Assembly (NCBI RefSeq): GCF_036826855.1
Contig: NZ_CP104578.1
Span: 5,863,501 to 5,927,500 of the forward strand
Direction of reading: 5' to 3'
Source of the DNA: Streptomyces sp. SJL17-4
Lineage (GTDB): Bacteria; Actinomycetota; Actinomycetes; Streptomycetales; Streptomycetaceae
Length of the DNA stretch: 64,000 nt
The notes below the pieces were generated by a model that was not told where the DNA came from, ran no database searches, and worked only from the letters and a program-made list of their open reading frames with translations. Positions 49,866-59,629 of the stretch are shown here, piece after piece. The translations under genes and the position numbers were made by a program. How positions within the stretch are numbered: position 1 is the stretch's first letter; each line of letters opens with the position of its first letter.

Positions 49866-51458
49866 GTGTCGCAGCGGACGCCCGCAAGATTCCCTCGCCG
49901 CAGTTTCCTGCGCTACGCCGGCGCCATCGGCACGGCGGCCGTTCTGACCGGCACCCTCGCCGCGTGCGGCGGTCCCGCCTCCACGGGTTCCGCGACCGGA
50001 TCGGGCGGCAACAGCAGCACGATCGAGGCCGGCATCTCGTACGCGCTGTCCACGGGATTCGACCCGATGACGGCGTCCGGTGCCACCCCCGTCGCCGCGA
50101 ACACGCATGTCTTCGAAGGCCTCGCCGACCTCGACCCGGCCACCCTGGTCGCGCGCCCCGCGCTGGCCACCGCCCTGCCGACGCAGGTCGACGCGACCAC
50201 CTACCGGGCGACCCTGCGCGCCGGCGCCACCTTCCACGACGGCTCCCCGGTGACCGCCGAGGACGTGGTCTTCAGCTTCGAGCGCATCCTCGACCCGAAG
50301 AACGCCTCACTCATGGCGCAGTTCCTGCCGTTCCTCGACAAGGTGAAGGCGGTCGACGCCAAGACGGTCGAGTTCAAGCTCAAGTACGCCTTCGACCTGT
50401 TCCCCTCCCGGGTCACCGTCGCCAAGATCGTCCCGAAGAAGCTGGTGCTGGCCGACCCCAAGGGCTTCGACGCCAAGCCGGTCGGCTCCGGTCCGTACCG
50501 CCTGGTCTCCGCCACCAAGGAAGACAAGATCGTCTTCGAGGCGTACGACAAGTACAACGGCCGCAACAAGGCCAAGGCCAAGACCATGACCTGGCGGCTC
50601 ATGTCGGACCCTGCCGCCCGGGTGAGCGCCCTGGAGTCCGGCCGCGTCCAGGCCATCGAGGACGTGCCCTACATCGATGCCAAGCGCCTGTCCGAGAAGG
50701 TCACCGTCGACTCGGTGCAGTCCTTCGGCCAGCTCTTCATGATGTTCAACACCCGGCAGAAGCCCTTCGACGACAAGCGCGTCCGCCAGGCCCTGCACTA
50801 CGCGCTCGACGTCGACAAGATCATCAACACCGCGATGATGGGCAACGGCACCGCCGCGCAGGGCTACCTCCAGACGACCCACCCCGACTTCCACAAGGCC
50901 TCCACGGTCTACACCTACGACCCGGTCAAGGCGAAGAAGCTCCTCGCCGAGGCCGGCGTGAACAACCTCTCGATCGAACTGCTCACCACCGACACCGGCT
51001 GGGTCAAGGACATCGCCCCGCTGATCAAGGAGAGCCTCGACGCGGTCGGTGTGAAGACGACGCTCGACATCGGCCAGGCATCCGCCCAGTACGCGAAGGT
51101 CGACGAGGGGCAGTTCCAGGTCCTCGTCGCGCCGGGTGACCCCTCGGTCTTCGGCAACGACCCCGACCTGCTGATGCGCTGGTTCTACGACGGCACCTGG
51201 CCGACCAAGCGGTTCCGCTGGGACGGCAGCGCCCCGGACAAGCAGGTCCGCGGGCTCCTCGACCAGGCCGCCCGCAGCTCCGACGAAGCCGAACGCAAGC
51301 GGCTGTGGGGACAGGTCACCGACATCATCGCCGACGAGGCCCCGATCTACCCGATCCTGCACCGCAAGCTGCCCACCGCCTGGAACGACAAGGCGCTGCC
51401 CGGGTTCAGCGCGCTGCCCACCACCGGCATGTCGTTCCTGAACGTCGGCCGTTCCTGA
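49866..51458 (+). CDS. ABC transporter substrate-binding lipoprotein (family 5, oligopeptide type)
   Basis: A 530-residue extracytoplasmic binding protein. The N-terminus has [19 protein letters not shown] and the lipobox LAAC, so it is a Tat-exported lipoprotein. Typical family-5 blocks follow: [95 protein letters not shown]. Although the family mainly binds peptides and nickel, sialic acid importers SatA and SiaE belong to it, and the operon continues into nanA, nanK and nanE, so sialic acid is the expected ligand. Start GTG at 49866 after AGGAGGA. First gene of the long operon. Confidence 0.85.
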   Translation: MSQRTPARFPRRSFLRYAGAIGTAAVLTGTLAACGGPASTGSATGSGGNSSTIEAGISYALSTGFDPMTASGATPVAANTHVFEGLADLDPATLVARPALATALPTQVDATTYRATLRAGATFHDGSPVTAEDVVFSFERILDPKNASLMAQFLPFLDKVKAVDAKTVEFKLKYAFDLFPSRVTVAKIVPKKLVLADPKGFDAKPVGSGPYRLVSATKEDKIVFEAYDKYNGRNKAKAKTMTWRLMSDPAARVSALESGRVQAIEDVPYIDAKRLSEKVTVDSVQSFGQLFMMFNTRQKPFDDKRVRQALHYALDVDKIINTAMMGNGTAAQGYLQTTHPDFHKASTVYTYDPVKAKKLLAEAGVNNLSIELLTTDTGWVKDIAPLIKESLDAVGVKTTLDIGQASAQYAKVDEGQFQVLVAPGDPSVFGNDPDLLMRWFYDGTWPTKRFRWDGSAPDKQVRGLLDQAARSSDEAERKRLWGQVTDIIADEAPIYPILHRKLPTAWNDKALPGFSALPTTGMSFLNVGRS

Positions 51459-51530
51459 CCGGGCCCGGGCCGGCCCGCCCCGTGTCCCGGGGCCGGCCCG
51501 GGTTCCCCTCCAACCGCTAGGAACCGAACG

Positions 51531-52481
51531 ATGGTTGTCTTCCTCCGGCTCGCATTGCGCCGCATCGCGATCATGCCGGTGATGATCCTCGGCATCACCC
51601 TGCTGGTCTTCGTGGTGCTGCAGTTCTCCCCCGCCGACCCCGCGTTCAACGCGCTCGGCGACGGCGCCACCCCCGAGGCCCGCGCCGCGTTCGCCGAGGA
51701 GCACGGGCTCAACGACCCACTGCCCCTGCGATACATGGACTTCCTCGGACAGCTGCTGCAGGGCGACCTCGGTGTCACCATGCCGCCGAGTCAGCCGGTC
51801 GCCGACCGGATCGCGATCGCGCTGCCCGTCACCATGCAGCTCACCGCCCTCGGCCTCGTCCTCGCGATCGTCCTCGCCGTCGCCATGGGCGTCACCGGCG
51901 CCGTGCAGCGCGACCGCTGGCCCGACCAGGTCACCCGGGTGCTGTCGATGGCCGGTATCGCGATCCCCTCGTTCTGGCTCGGGGTCGTCCTCATCCAGCA
52001 GTTCGCCCTGAACACCCCCGTCTTCCCGACGGGCGGCTACGTCAATCCGGCCGAATCCTTCTCCGGATGGCTGCAGGCCATGGCCCTGCCCGCGATCTCC
52101 CTGGCCATCCCCGTCGCCGCGTCGCTCGCCCGACTCATCCGGACCTCGATGGTCGCCGAGCTCGACCGCGACTACGTCCGCACCGCGACCGGCAACGGCC
52201 TTCCCCGGGCCCTGGTGATCCGCGGGGTCCTGCGCAACGCCCTGGTCACCCCGCTGACGGTGCTCGGCATCAAGGTCGGCTACCTGCTCAGCGGCGCCGT
52301 CGTCATCGAGACGATCTTCGACCTGCCCGGTATGGGCAAGCTCATCCTCGAAGGAGTCACCGGAGGCGACACGGCCCTCGTCCAGGGCACCGTGCTCACC
52401 ATCGCCCTCGCGTTCCTGGTCGTCAACGTCATCGTCGACCTCCTGTACCTGCTGGTCAACCCCCGTATCAGGACGGTGTGA
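51531..52481 (+). CDS. ABC transporter permease (DppB type)
   Basis: A 316-residue inner-membrane subunit with six spans. It begins LRLALRRIAIMPVMILGITL, contains the periplasmic loop EEHGLNDPLPLRYMDFLGQL, and the cytoplasmic EAA coupling loop RTATGNGLPRALVIRGVLRN, with LLSGAVVIETIFDLPGMGKL near residue 260 as in DppB. It pairs with the permease half of the next gene. A 72-base gap with no clear terminator separates it from the binding-protein gene. Predicted sialic acid importer subunit. Confidence 0.9.
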   Translation: MVVFLRLALRRIAIMPVMILGITLLVFVVLQFSPADPAFNALGDGATPEARAAFAEEHGLNDPLPLRYMDFLGQLLQGDLGVTMPPSQPVADRIAIALPVTMQLTALGLVLAIVLAVAMGVTGAVQRDRWPDQVTRVLSMAGIAIPSFWLGVVLIQQFALNTPVFPTGGYVNPAESFSGWLQAMALPAISLAIPVAASLARLIRTSMVAELDRDYVRTATGNGLPRALVIRGVLRNALVTPLTVLGIKVGYLLSGAVVIETIFDLPGMGKLILEGVTGGDTALVQGTVLTIALAFLVVNVIVDLLYLLVNPRIRTV

Positions 52482-52484
52482 CGC

Positions 52485-54452
52485 ATGTTCACCGGTCGCC
52501 TCGCCCAGAGGCTCTCCCGTCCCGGCATCCGCTTCCGAGCACTGCCGGTCACCTCCCGCATCGCCGTCGGCATCCTGCTGCTCGTCCTCGCGGCCGCCGT
52601 CCTCGCGCCGCTGTTCGCCGCCGACCCGCTGGCCACCGGCGCGCCGGTCCAGGGGCCCGGCGCGGAGCACTGGTTCGGCACCGACCGCGTCGGGCGCGAC
52701 GTCTTCTCCCGGGTCGTGTACGGCGCCCGCTACTCGCTCCTCATCGGCCTCGGCGCCACCGCCCTCGCGGTCGTCGGCGGAGCGCTCCTCGGCGCACTGG
52801 CCGCCACCTCCCGCAAGCTCGGCGACGAGTCCGTGATGCGCACCCTCGACGTCGTCATGTCCTTCCCCCCGATCGCGCTGGCCGCCGTCCTCGTGGCCGT
52901 CTTCGGTCCCAGCGTCCCCGTCATCATCGGCACCATCGCCTTCGTCTACGTGCCGTCCCTGGCCCGGGTCGTCCGCGCCAACGTCCTCTCCCAGTACGGC
53001 GAGGACTACGTGGCCGCAGAGCAGGTCATCGGTGCCCGCCGCGGCCACATCGTGCTGAGGCACGTCGCCGTCAACTGCGCCGCACCCGTGATGGTCTTCG
53101 CCACCGTCCTGGTCGCCGAGGCGATCACCTTCGAGGCGAGCCTGTCCTTCATCGGCGCCGGCGTGCAGGACCCCGACCCCAGCTGGGGCAACGTCCTGGC
53201 GTACGGACGCCAGATCCTGCTCTCCGGCGGCTGGTGGGCCACCTTCTTCCCCGGCGTGGTCCTGCTGATCACCGTCCTCGCGCTGAACATCCTCTCCGAG
53301 GGACTCACCGACGCCTCCGCCGCCCCGAAGACGGCCCGCACGGAGGACGGGAACACCAAGCGAGAGGCCGGCCGCCCGGCGGCGGAGCCCGGGGCGCGCG
53401 AGGAGATCGACGCCGCGCTCGCCCGGCTCGCCGAGGTCGTCCGCACCACTCCGCCGACCGCCCGGCCCGTGGCCGGCGACGCCGACGAGCTGCTCGTCGT
53501 CAAGGACCTCGCCATCCGCTTCCCGGACCGGTACGGCGACGTGAAGGTCGTCGACGGCATCTCCTTCACCGTCCGCGAGGGCGAGACCCTCGGTCTCGTC
53601 GGCGAGTCCGGCTGCGGCAAGTCCATCTCCAGCCTCGCCGTCATGGGTCTGCTGGCCCGCAACGCCGAGGTCTCCGGCAGCATCGAGTACCGCGGCCGGA
53701 ACCTGCTCACCATGGACCGCAAGGAGCGGCAGGCGCTCGCCGGGCCCGAGATCGCGATGGTCTACCAGGACGCCATGTCGTCCCTCAACCCGTCGATCCT
53801 CGTGGGCAAGCAGCTGAGCCAGCTCACCTCGCGCGGCGGCACCCGCACCCCGGCCGAGCTCCTGGAGCTCGTCGGCCTCGACCCGAAGCGCACGCTCCGC
53901 AGCTACCCGCACGAACTGTCCGGCGGCCAGCGCCAGCGCGTCCTCATCGCCATGGCGCTCTCCCGCAGCCCCCGGCTGCTCATCGCCGACGAGCCGACCA
54001 CGGCCCTGGACGTCACCGTCCAGGCGCAGGTGGTGGAACTCCTCGTCCGGCTCCGCGACGAACTCGGCTTCGCCATGGTCCTGGTCTCCCACGACCTCGC
54101 GCTCGTCGGTGACCTCTCCCACCGGGTCGCGGTCATGTACGCCGGTCAGCTCGCCGAGGTGGGCGACACCCGGTCGGTCCTCCAGGCTCCCTCGCACCAC
54201 TACAGCCGAGGTCTGCTCGGCTCGGTCGTCTCCCTGGAGGGGGGCGCGGACCGGCTCCACCAGATCCACGGCGTGGTCCCCGCCCCGAAGCGGTTCGGCG
54301 CCGGCTGCCGGTTCGCCTCGCGCTGTGACGCGGTCACGGAGCTGTGCCGTACGACGCCGCCGGAACCGACCGCGTCCGCCGGCCGGACCCACGAGTACGC
54401 CTGCCATCACCCGGCGGCGATCGCCGACCTTCAGAAGGAGGCGGTCCGATGA
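52485..54452 (+). CDS. Fused ABC permease-ATPase (DppC-DppD type)
   Basis: A 655-residue protein joining two subunits usually encoded separately. Residues 1-285 are a DppC-like permease: [20 protein letters not shown], the EAA loop [20 protein letters not shown] and [14 protein letters not shown] charged linker of about 50 residues ([20 protein letters not shown]) leads to the ATPase: Walker A GESGCGKS near residue 375, [15 protein letters not shown], Walker [14 protein letters not shown]-loop LVSHDLALV, and the C-terminal oligopeptide-transporter domain with [10 protein letters not shown] ... CRTTPP cysteines. Fusions of this kind are known in actinobacterial importers. Overlaps the next gene by ATGA. 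Confidence 0.9.
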   Translation: MFTGRLAQRLSRPGIRFRALPVTSRIAVGILLLVLAAAVLAPLFAADPLATGAPVQGPGAEHWFGTDRVGRDVFSRVVYGARYSLLIGLGATALAVVGGALLGALAATSRKLGDESVMRTLDVVMSFPPIALAAVLVAVFGPSVPVIIGTIAFVYVPSLARVVRANVLSQYGEDYVAAEQVIGARRGHIVLRHVAVNCAAPVMVFATVLVAEAITFEASLSFIGAGVQDPDPSWGNVLAYGRQILLSGGWWATFFPGVVLLITVLALNILSEGLTDASAAPKTARTEDGNTKREAGRPAAEPGAREEIDAALARLAEVVRTTPPTARPVAGDADELLVVKDLAIRFPDRYGDVKVVDGISFTVREGETLGLVGESGCGKSISSLAVMGLLARNAEVSGSIEYRGRNLLTMDRKERQALAGPEIAMVYQDAMSSLNPSILVGKQLSQLTSRGGTRTPAELLELVGLDPKRTLRSYPHELSGGQRQRVLIAMALSRSPRLLIADEPTTALDVTVQAQVVELLVRLRDELGFAMVLVSHDLALVGDLSHRVAVMYAGQLAEVGDTRSVLQAPSHHYSRGLLGSVVSLEGGADRLHQIHGVVPAPKRFGAGCRFASRCDAVTELCRTTPPEPTASAGRTHEYACHHPAAIADLQKEAVR

Positions 54453-55468
54453 TCCGCCTGGAGAACATCCACGTCCGGCACAAGGCCCGCGGCGGCGGAC
54501 TGTTCCGCCACGACTCGGTCCACGCCCTGACCGATGCCTCATTGGAGGTCGCCCAGGGCGAGATCGTCGGCCTGGTCGGCGAGTCCGGCTGCGGCAAGTC
54601 GACCCTCGCGCGCGTGCTCACCGGCCTCCAGAAGCCCACCGAAGGCACGGTGCACTTCCGTGGCGAGGACCTGTGGCGGATGCCCGCCGCCCGCCGTCGC
54701 AAGGAGTTCGGTTCCTCGGTCGGCGTGGTCTTCCAGGATGCCTCGACCGCGCTCAACCCCCGCATGTCCGTGGGCCGCATCCTCCGCGACCCGCTCGACG
54801 TCCACAAGCGCGGCACCGAGCAGCAGCGCGAGGAGCGCGTCGAGGAACTCCTCGACCTCGTCGGCCTCCCCGGACACACCCTGCGCGCCCTCCCCGGGCA
54901 GCTGTCCGGCGGTCAACGCCAGCGCGTCGCGATCGCGCGGGCGCTCGCCCTGGAGCCCGACGTCATCGTGGCCGACGAGCCGACCTCCGCCCTCGACGTC
55001 TCCGTCCGCGCCCAGGTCCTCAACCTGCTCGTCGACCTGCGCGCCCGGCTCGGCCTCGGCATGGTGTTCATCTCGCACGACATCCAGACCGTGCGCCACC
55101 TCTCCGACCGCCTCGCCGTCCTGTACCTGGGGCGCATCGTCGAGGAGGGCCCGGCCCGCGCGGTGTCGGCCGCCCCCGCTCACCCGTACACCGAGGCCCT
55201 GTTCTCCGCGACACCGAGCCTGCTGGAGCACACCGAGCGGATCATCCTGACCGGCCCGGTGCCCTCGGCGGTCAACCCGCCCAGCGGCTGCCCGTTCCGT
55301 ACCCGTTGCTGGAAGGCGGACGACGACTGCGCGACCGGCTTCCCGGCCGCGGGAAGCACGGCGGACGGCCACAGCTGGCACTGCGTCCACCCCTTGACGG
55401 GCGGCGCCCCCTCTTCTTCCCTCCCCCGTTCCACATCCCCCGCACACATCGCCAGGAGCACGTCGTGA
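54449..55468 (+). CDS. ABC transporter ATP-binding protein (DppF type)
   Basis: A 339-residue ATPase, second nucleotide-binding subunit of the importer. Walker [10 protein letters not shown] near residue 45, QDASTALNPRMSVG for the Q-loop, signature [17 protein letters not shown], Walker B VIVADEPTSALDVS, H-loop FISHDIQTVRHL, then the OppF-type C-terminal region with CPFRTRCWKADDDC. The ATG at 54449 has AAGGAGGCGG upstream and overlaps the previous stop; the stop overlaps the nanA GTG, so the transporter and catabolic genes are translationally coupled. Confidence 0.9.
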   Translation: MIRLENIHVRHKARGGGLFRHDSVHALTDASLEVAQGEIVGLVGESGCGKSTLARVLTGLQKPTEGTVHFRGEDLWRMPAARRRKEFGSSVGVVFQDASTALNPRMSVGRILRDPLDVHKRGTEQQREERVEELLDLVGLPGHTLRALPGQLSGGQRQRVAIARALALEPDVIVADEPTSALDVSVRAQVLNLLVDLRARLGLGMVFISHDIQTVRHLSDRLAVLYLGRIVEEGPARAVSAAPAHPYTEALFSATPSLLEHTERIILTGPVPSAVNPPSGCPFRTRCWKADDDCATGFPAAGSTADGHSWHCVHPLTGGAPSSSLPRSTSPAHIARSTS

Positions 55469-56394
55469 ACGCCCGTACCCCCCGCTTCACCGGAGTCATC
55501 CCGCCCGTGGTCACCCCCCTGACCGCCGACGGCGAGATCGACACCGCCTCCCTGGAGCGGCTCGTCGGCTTCCTCGTCGAAGGAGGGGTGACCGGCCTCT
55601 TCGCCCTCGGCAGCTCCGGCGAGACCGCGTACCTCACCGACACCCAGAAGGACGTCGTCGTCGACACGATCGTCGGCGCCACCGCCGGTCAGGTCCCCGT
55701 CGTCGTCGGCACGATCGAGCAGACCACCAACCGCGCCATCGAGCGGGCCAAGGCCGCACTCAAGAGCGGGGCGGACGCCGTCGTCGCCACCGCCCCCTTC
55801 TACACCCGCACCCACGAGACCGAGATCGACCGGCACTTCCGGCTCCTCGCCGACGCCGTGGACCTGCCGCTGCTCGCCTACGACGTACCGGTCTGCGTCC
55901 ACAGCAAGCTGTCGACCGACCTGGTGCTGCGGCTCGCCGCCGACGGCGTCATCGCCGGCATCAAGGACTCCAGCGGCGACGACGTCGGCCTGCGCTACCT
56001 CTGCCTCGGCGCCCGGGAACTGCCGGACTTCTCCGTCCTCACCGGCCACGAGGTCGTCGTCGACGCCATGCTCCTCGGCGGCGCCGACGGCGCCGTGCCC
56101 GGCCTCGGCAACGTCGACCCGCACGGCTACGCCCGCCTGGACCGCCTCGCCGCCGCCGGCGACTGGACGGCGGCGAAAGCCGAACAGGACCGCATCGCCC
56201 GGCTCTTCGAGATCGTCACGGTCGCCGCACCGGGCACAGCCTCGGCCACGGCGGGCGGCCTCGGCGCGTTCAAGACCGCGCTGAAGGTCCGCGGGATCAT
56301 CGACACCAACGTCGTCAGCCCGCCGATGCGCCCGCTCGACGCGGCCGAGACCGCGCGGATCGCGGAGATCCTGGAGCGGGCGGGGCTGCGATGA
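55465..56394 (+). CDS. nanA: N-acetylneuraminate lyase (DapA/NAL family)
   Basis: Splits N-acetylneuraminate into pyruvate and N-acetylmannosamine. TIM-barrel aldolase of 309 residues: GVIPPVVTPLTADGEIDTAS, LFALGSSGETAYLT (the GSSGE loop, GSTGE in many lyases), YDVPVCVHSKLS with the catalytic Tyr, and GVIAGIKDSSGD with the Schiff-base Lys near residue 168. Sequence alone fits several family members, including dihydrodipicolinate synthase; the assignment rests on the nanK and nanE genes that overlap it downstream. Start GTG at 55465 with CAGGAG upstream. Confidence 0.87.
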   Translation: MNARTPRFTGVIPPVVTPLTADGEIDTASLERLVGFLVEGGVTGLFALGSSGETAYLTDTQKDVVVDTIVGATAGQVPVVVGTIEQTTNRAIERAKAALKSGADAVVATAPFYTRTHETEIDRHFRLLADAVDLPLLAYDVPVCVHSKLSTDLVLRLAADGVIAGIKDSSGDDVGLRYLCLGARELPDFSVLTGHEVVVDAMLLGGADGAVPGLGNVDPHGYARLDRLAAAGDWTAAKAEQDRIARLFEIVTVAAPGTASATAGGLGAFKTALKVRGIIDTNVVSPPMRPLDAAETARIAEILERAGLR

Positions 56395-57293
56395 GCCCGG
56401 TCGCCGGAATCGACATCGGAGGCACGAAGACCGCCGCCGGTCTCGTCGACGCGAACGGCACCCTGCTCCGGCGCCACACGCTGCCGACCCCGGCCGCGGA
56501 CGGCCCGAGGGCCGTGGTCGCCGCCGCCGTACGGGCCGTGCGGGAGCTGGGGGAGCCGGTCGCGGCGGTCGGCGTCGGCAGCGCCGGCGTCGTCGACCCG
56601 GCGACCGGCCGGATCGTCTCCGCCACCGACGCCCTGCCCGGCTGGGCCGGGACCGAACTGCGCCGGGACCTGGAACAGGCACTCGGCGTCCCCGTCTCCG
56701 TCGACAACGACGTCCACGCCCACGCCCTGGGCGAGGCGTGGCTCGGTGCCGCCGCCGGCCGCCGTCACGTGCTGCTCGTCGCGGTCGGTACGGGAATCGG
56801 GGGCTCGCAGCTGATCGACGGCCGGGTGCACCACGGCGCGCGGTCAGTGGCCGGTCACGCCGGTCACGTCCCCGTGCCGTCGGCCGTCGGGGTGCCCTGC
56901 ACCTGTGGCGCGTCCGGTCACGCGGAGGCGGTGGCGAGCGGCCCCGCGCTCCTTGCCGCGTACGCGCGCCGCGGCGTGGCCCCTGCCTCATCCCTGGCCG
57001 AGGTGTCGGCCAGGGCCGGGGCGGGCGACCCCGCGGCCCGGCACGTGCTGCGGACCGGGGCCAAGGCATTGGGCGAGGCGCTCGGCGGGATCGTCAACAT
57101 GACCGACCCCGAGCTGGTCCTCGTCGGCGGCGGGGTCGGCAACTGCGGCCCGGAATGGTGGGAGCCGCTCCGGGACGCCTTCGCGGCCGAGCTCCTGCCG
57201 CCGCTCAAGGACGTGGAGCTGCGGCCGGGTTCGCTCGGCGGCGACGCGGCGGTCCTCGGCGCGGCCCGCCTCGCCTGGGAGGCCGTGCGATGA
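56391..57293 (+). CDS. nanK: ROK-family kinase, N-acetylmannosamine kinase
   Basis: Phosphorylates N-acetylmannosamine with ATP; 300 residues. ATP loop GIDIGGTKTAAGLVDANG at the start, GVGSAGVVDPATGRI near residue 60, active-site VDNDVHAHALGEAW near residue 103 with catalytic Asp, and the ROK zinc motif GHAGHVPVPSAVGVPCTCGA with His and three Cys, here CTCGASGHAE. VLVGGGVGN ends the fold. Glucokinases of the ROK family look alike; the operon context makes ManNAc the likely substrate. Overlaps nanA and nanE by 4 bases each. Confidence 0.9.
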   Translation: MSPVAGIDIGGTKTAAGLVDANGTLLRRHTLPTPAADGPRAVVAAAVRAVRELGEPVAAVGVGSAGVVDPATGRIVSATDALPGWAGTELRRDLEQALGVPVSVDNDVHAHALGEAWLGAAAGRRHVLLVAVGTGIGGSQLIDGRVHHGARSVAGHAGHVPVPSAVGVPCTCGASGHAEAVASGPALLAAYARRGVAPASSLAEVSARAGAGDPAARHVLRTGAKALGEALGGIVNMTDPELVLVGGGVGNCGPEWWEPLRDAFAAELLPPLKDVELRPGSLGGDAAVLGAARLAWEAVR

Positions 57294-57994
57294 GCGACCG
57301 TACGGAAAAGGCGGCGGTGCTCTCCCGGCTGCGGGGCGCCCTGATCGTGTCCTGCCAGGCCTATCCGGGCGAGCCGATGCGTGACCCGGACACCATGCGC
57401 CGGGTGGCCATGGCCGCACGCGACGGTGGTGCCGACGGCATCCGCGCCCAGGGACTCGACGACATCCGGGCGATCCACGGCGCGCTCGACCTGCCGCTGA
57501 TCGGCCTGTGGAAGGACGGGACGGAGGGCGTGTACATCACCCCGACGGCCCGTCACGCCCTCGGTGTCCTGGAGGCCGGAGCGGACATCGTCGCCCTGGA
57601 CGCCACCGACCGGCCCCGGCCGGACGGCCGGACGGTGGCCGCGTCCATCGACGCGGTGCGAGCGGCCGGCGGCCTCGTGATGGCCGACGTGTCCACGTAC
57701 GAGGAAGGGGTACGGGCCGCCGAACTCGGCGCCGACCTCGTGGGCACCACGCTGTCCGGGTACACCCCGGCCACGTACGACCGCAAGGCCTCGGGCCCGG
57801 ATCTGGAGCTGGTGGAGCGACTCGCGGGTGCGCTGGACGTGCCGGTCGTCGCCGAGGGCCGGATCCACAGCCCGGCGCAGGCGGCCCGCGCCCTGGAACG
57901 CGGGGCGTACGCGGTGGTCGTCGGCACGGCGATCACCCACCCCACCACCCTGACCGGGTGGTTCGCGGCCGCCGTGGCGGAGGGCCGGGTCTGA
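57290..57994 (+). CDS. nanE: N-acetylmannosamine-6-phosphate 2-epimerase
   Basis: Converts ManNAc-6-P to GlcNAc-6-P; TIM barrel of 234 residues. Family sequence runs LRGALIVSCQAYPGEPMRDP (conserved start), GADGIRAQGLDDIRAIHGAL, IGLWKDG for the catalytic Lys, ADIVALDATDRPRPDG with the acidic residue, MADVSTYEEGVRAAELGADL, GTTLSGYT, and VVAEGRIHSPAQA, VVVGTAITHP for phosphate binding. The last gene of the run of overlapping cistrons. The product enters amino-sugar metabolism through NagA, encoded elsewhere. Confidence 0.93.
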   Translation: MSDRTEKAAVLSRLRGALIVSCQAYPGEPMRDPDTMRRVAMAARDGGADGIRAQGLDDIRAIHGALDLPLIGLWKDGTEGVYITPTARHALGVLEAGADIVALDATDRPRPDGRTVAASIDAVRAAGGLVMADVSTYEEGVRAAELGADLVGTTLSGYTPATYDRKASGPDLELVERLAGALDVPVVAEGRIHSPAQAARALERGAYAVVVGTAITHPTTLTGWFAAAVAEGRV

Positions 57995-57998
57995 TCCC

Positions 57999-58074
57999 GT
58001 CGCCGACGCCACGGTCTGGTTCCGTCGGCGACGTCATGGGGCGTGGCCCTCCCGGGCGGAGAGGGCCACGCCCC
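57999..58074 (+). terminator. Two hairpins between nanE and the MFS gene
   Basis: GTCGCCGACG (57999-58008) pairs with CGTCGGCGAC (58023-58032); then GGGGCGTGGCCCTC (58038-58051) pairs perfectly over 14 bases with GAGGGCCACGCCCC (58061-58074). The second ends two bases before the MFS ATG, so it may act as terminator, mRNA processing barrier, or as a structure controlling translation. Confidence 0.75.
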
Positions 58075-58076
58075 TC

Positions 58077-59507
58077 ATGCTGTCCACCGTGAACCGCGCC
58101 ACACGAGACCCGCGCCCCTGGTACCGGCAGATCGGACGTGCCCGCTGGAAGGCTTTCGGAGGCGCGTGGATCGGCTATCTCCTGGACGGTTTCGACTTCG
58201 TCCTGATCACCCTGGTGCTCACCGAGGTGAGCGAGGAGTTCGGTCTCGAACCCGTGGCGGCGGCGAGCCTGGTCTCGGCGGCGTTCATCACCAGGTGGCT
58301 CGGGGGTGCCGTCCTGGGCATGGTCGGTGACCGGTACGGCCGCAGGACGGCCATGGTGATCAGCATCTGGCTGTTCTCCCTGGGCACCCTGGCGTGCGGC
58401 TTCGCGTGGAACTACGAGAGCCTGTTCGCGGCGCGGCTGGTGATCGGGCTCGGCATGGCGGGCGAGTACAGCGCGAGCGCGACCTACGTCATGGAGAGCT
58501 GGCCGGCCCGGCTGCGCGGCCGGGCCAGCGGCTTCCTGATCTCGGGCTACTCGATGGGCACGGTGCTGGCCGCCGAGGCCTACAGCGTGGTCGTGCCCGA
58601 GCACGGCTGGCGCTGGATGTTCTACCTCGGCGTCCTGCCGGTCGTCGTGGCGCTGTGGGTGCGGCGCGCGCTGCCGGAGGCGGAGCACTGGGAAGAGGCC
58701 GTCGCGGAGACGGCGACCCGGCCGAGCCCCTTCCGGCCCTTGCTCGCGGACCGGCGGCGGGCGGTGGTCAACGCATTCCTCGCGGCGGTGGCCCTGGGGG
58801 CGCTGTTCGCGGTGTTCGCCGGACTGGCGGGCGGCGCGACGGCGGCTCTGTCGGTCCTGGCGGGCGCGGTCATGGTGGCCTTCGCGGTCCAGCTCGGCGG
58901 CCGACGGGGGTGGGTCCTCCATCTGGCCCTGATCGGCACGGTGTTCGCCGCGTTCCTCTACAGCTGGCCGATCCAGGCACTGCTGCCCACCTACCTGAAG
59001 ACCGAACTCGGCTACACGCCGGAACAGGTGGCTCAAGTCCTCTACTACGCCGGTTTCGGCACGATGGCGGGCTGCTGGCTGTCCGGGTTCACCGGAGACC
59101 GGTTCGGGCCCTCACGGGCATACGCGTGGACGCTGCTCATCTCGCTCGCCTTCGTCTTCCCGGTCTTCGCGGCAGGCGACGACCTGCGGTTGCTCGGGGT
59201 GCTGCTGTTCGTGCTCCAGGCCCTGAGCTTCGGCATCTCGGGACTGCTGCCGCGCTACATCGGCGGGCACTTCCCGACGGAGCGGCGGGCCGCCGGGCTG
59301 GGGTTCACGTACAACGTGGGTGCGCTGGGCGGTGCGGTGGCGCCGGTCCTCGGGGCGCGGCTGGCCGAGGACATGGCGCTGGGGACGGCGCTGGCGGTCC
59401 TGACGTCCGGGCTGAGTCTGGTGGTGGTCGTGCTGGTGGGCTTCGACGTGCCGAGGCGGTTGCACAGGCGGATCGATCCAGGGGCCGTCGATCACCTGGC
59501 CGGCTGA
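58077..59507 (+). CDS. nanT: MFS transporter, NanT-like sialic acid permease
   Basis: A 476-residue inner-membrane symporter with 12 or more spans. WIGYLLDGFDFVLITLVLTE is the first span with the Asp-Phe-Asp pattern of SHS/NanT transporters; RWLGGAVLGMVGDRYGRR is motif A; IGLGMAGEYSASATYVMESW and RGRASGFLISGYSMGTVLA follow in the first half. LLPTYLKTELGYTPEQ and YNVGALGGAVAPVLGARLAE lie in the second half. NanT of E. coli brings in sialic acid with protons. It would duplicate the ABC importer; it may take a different sialic acid or have a different affinity. The ATG at 58077 is directly after a hairpin and has no ribosome site; GTG at 58089 is an alternative. Confidence 0.82.
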   Translation: MLSTVNRATRDPRPWYRQIGRARWKAFGGAWIGYLLDGFDFVLITLVLTEVSEEFGLEPVAAASLVSAAFITRWLGGAVLGMVGDRYGRRTAMVISIWLFSLGTLACGFAWNYESLFAARLVIGLGMAGEYSASATYVMESWPARLRGRASGFLISGYSMGTVLAAEAYSVVVPEHGWRWMFYLGVLPVVVALWVRRALPEAEHWEEAVAETATRPSPFRPLLADRRRAVVNAFLAAVALGALFAVFAGLAGGATAALSVLAGAVMVAFAVQLGGRRGWVLHLALIGTVFAAFLYSWPIQALLPTYLKTELGYTPEQVAQVLYYAGFGTMAGCWLSGFTGDRFGPSRAYAWTLLISLAFVFPVFAAGDDLRLLGVLLFVLQALSFGISGLLPRYIGGHFPTERRAAGLGFTYNVGALGGAVAPVLGARLAEDMALGTALAVLTSGLSLVVVVLVGFDVPRRLHRRIDPGAVDHLAG

Positions 59508-59529
59508 AGGGCGTCCGATGGACACATAA

Positions 59530-59556
59530 GGCATGTGACGTCTGATGTCCGATGCC
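59530..59556. promoter_or_regulatory. Predicted NanR-type operator (site 3)
   Basis: GGCAT, 17 bases containing GTCTGATGTCC, then ATGCC. It shares at least 20 identical bases with site 4. It abuts the predicted start site of a minus-strand promoter. Confidence 0.65.
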
Positions 59557-59562
59557 TCGGTG

Positions 59563-59592
59563 ACTCTAGAAGCCGCACCACCTCCCGGGCAA
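59563..59592 (-). promoter_or_regulatory. Possible antisense promoter facing nanT
   Basis: On the minus strand TTGCCC (59592-59587), 18-base spacer, TAGAGT (59568-59563). Start site would be near 59556, at the edge of operator site 3. The transcript would run antisense to the MFS gene. Confidence 0.4.
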
Positions 59593-59629
59593 GGGGGCGA
59601 GGAGCGGATTCCTCTGTCGCGCACAGGGG

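Noticed and set aside
50307..54542. Very long open frame on the minus strand (1411 codons) across the importer genes
   Set aside because: It mirrors the + strand genes, has highly skewed Asp/Glu/Gly/Arg composition and no domain; long antisense frames are normal in DNA with GC-rich third positions.
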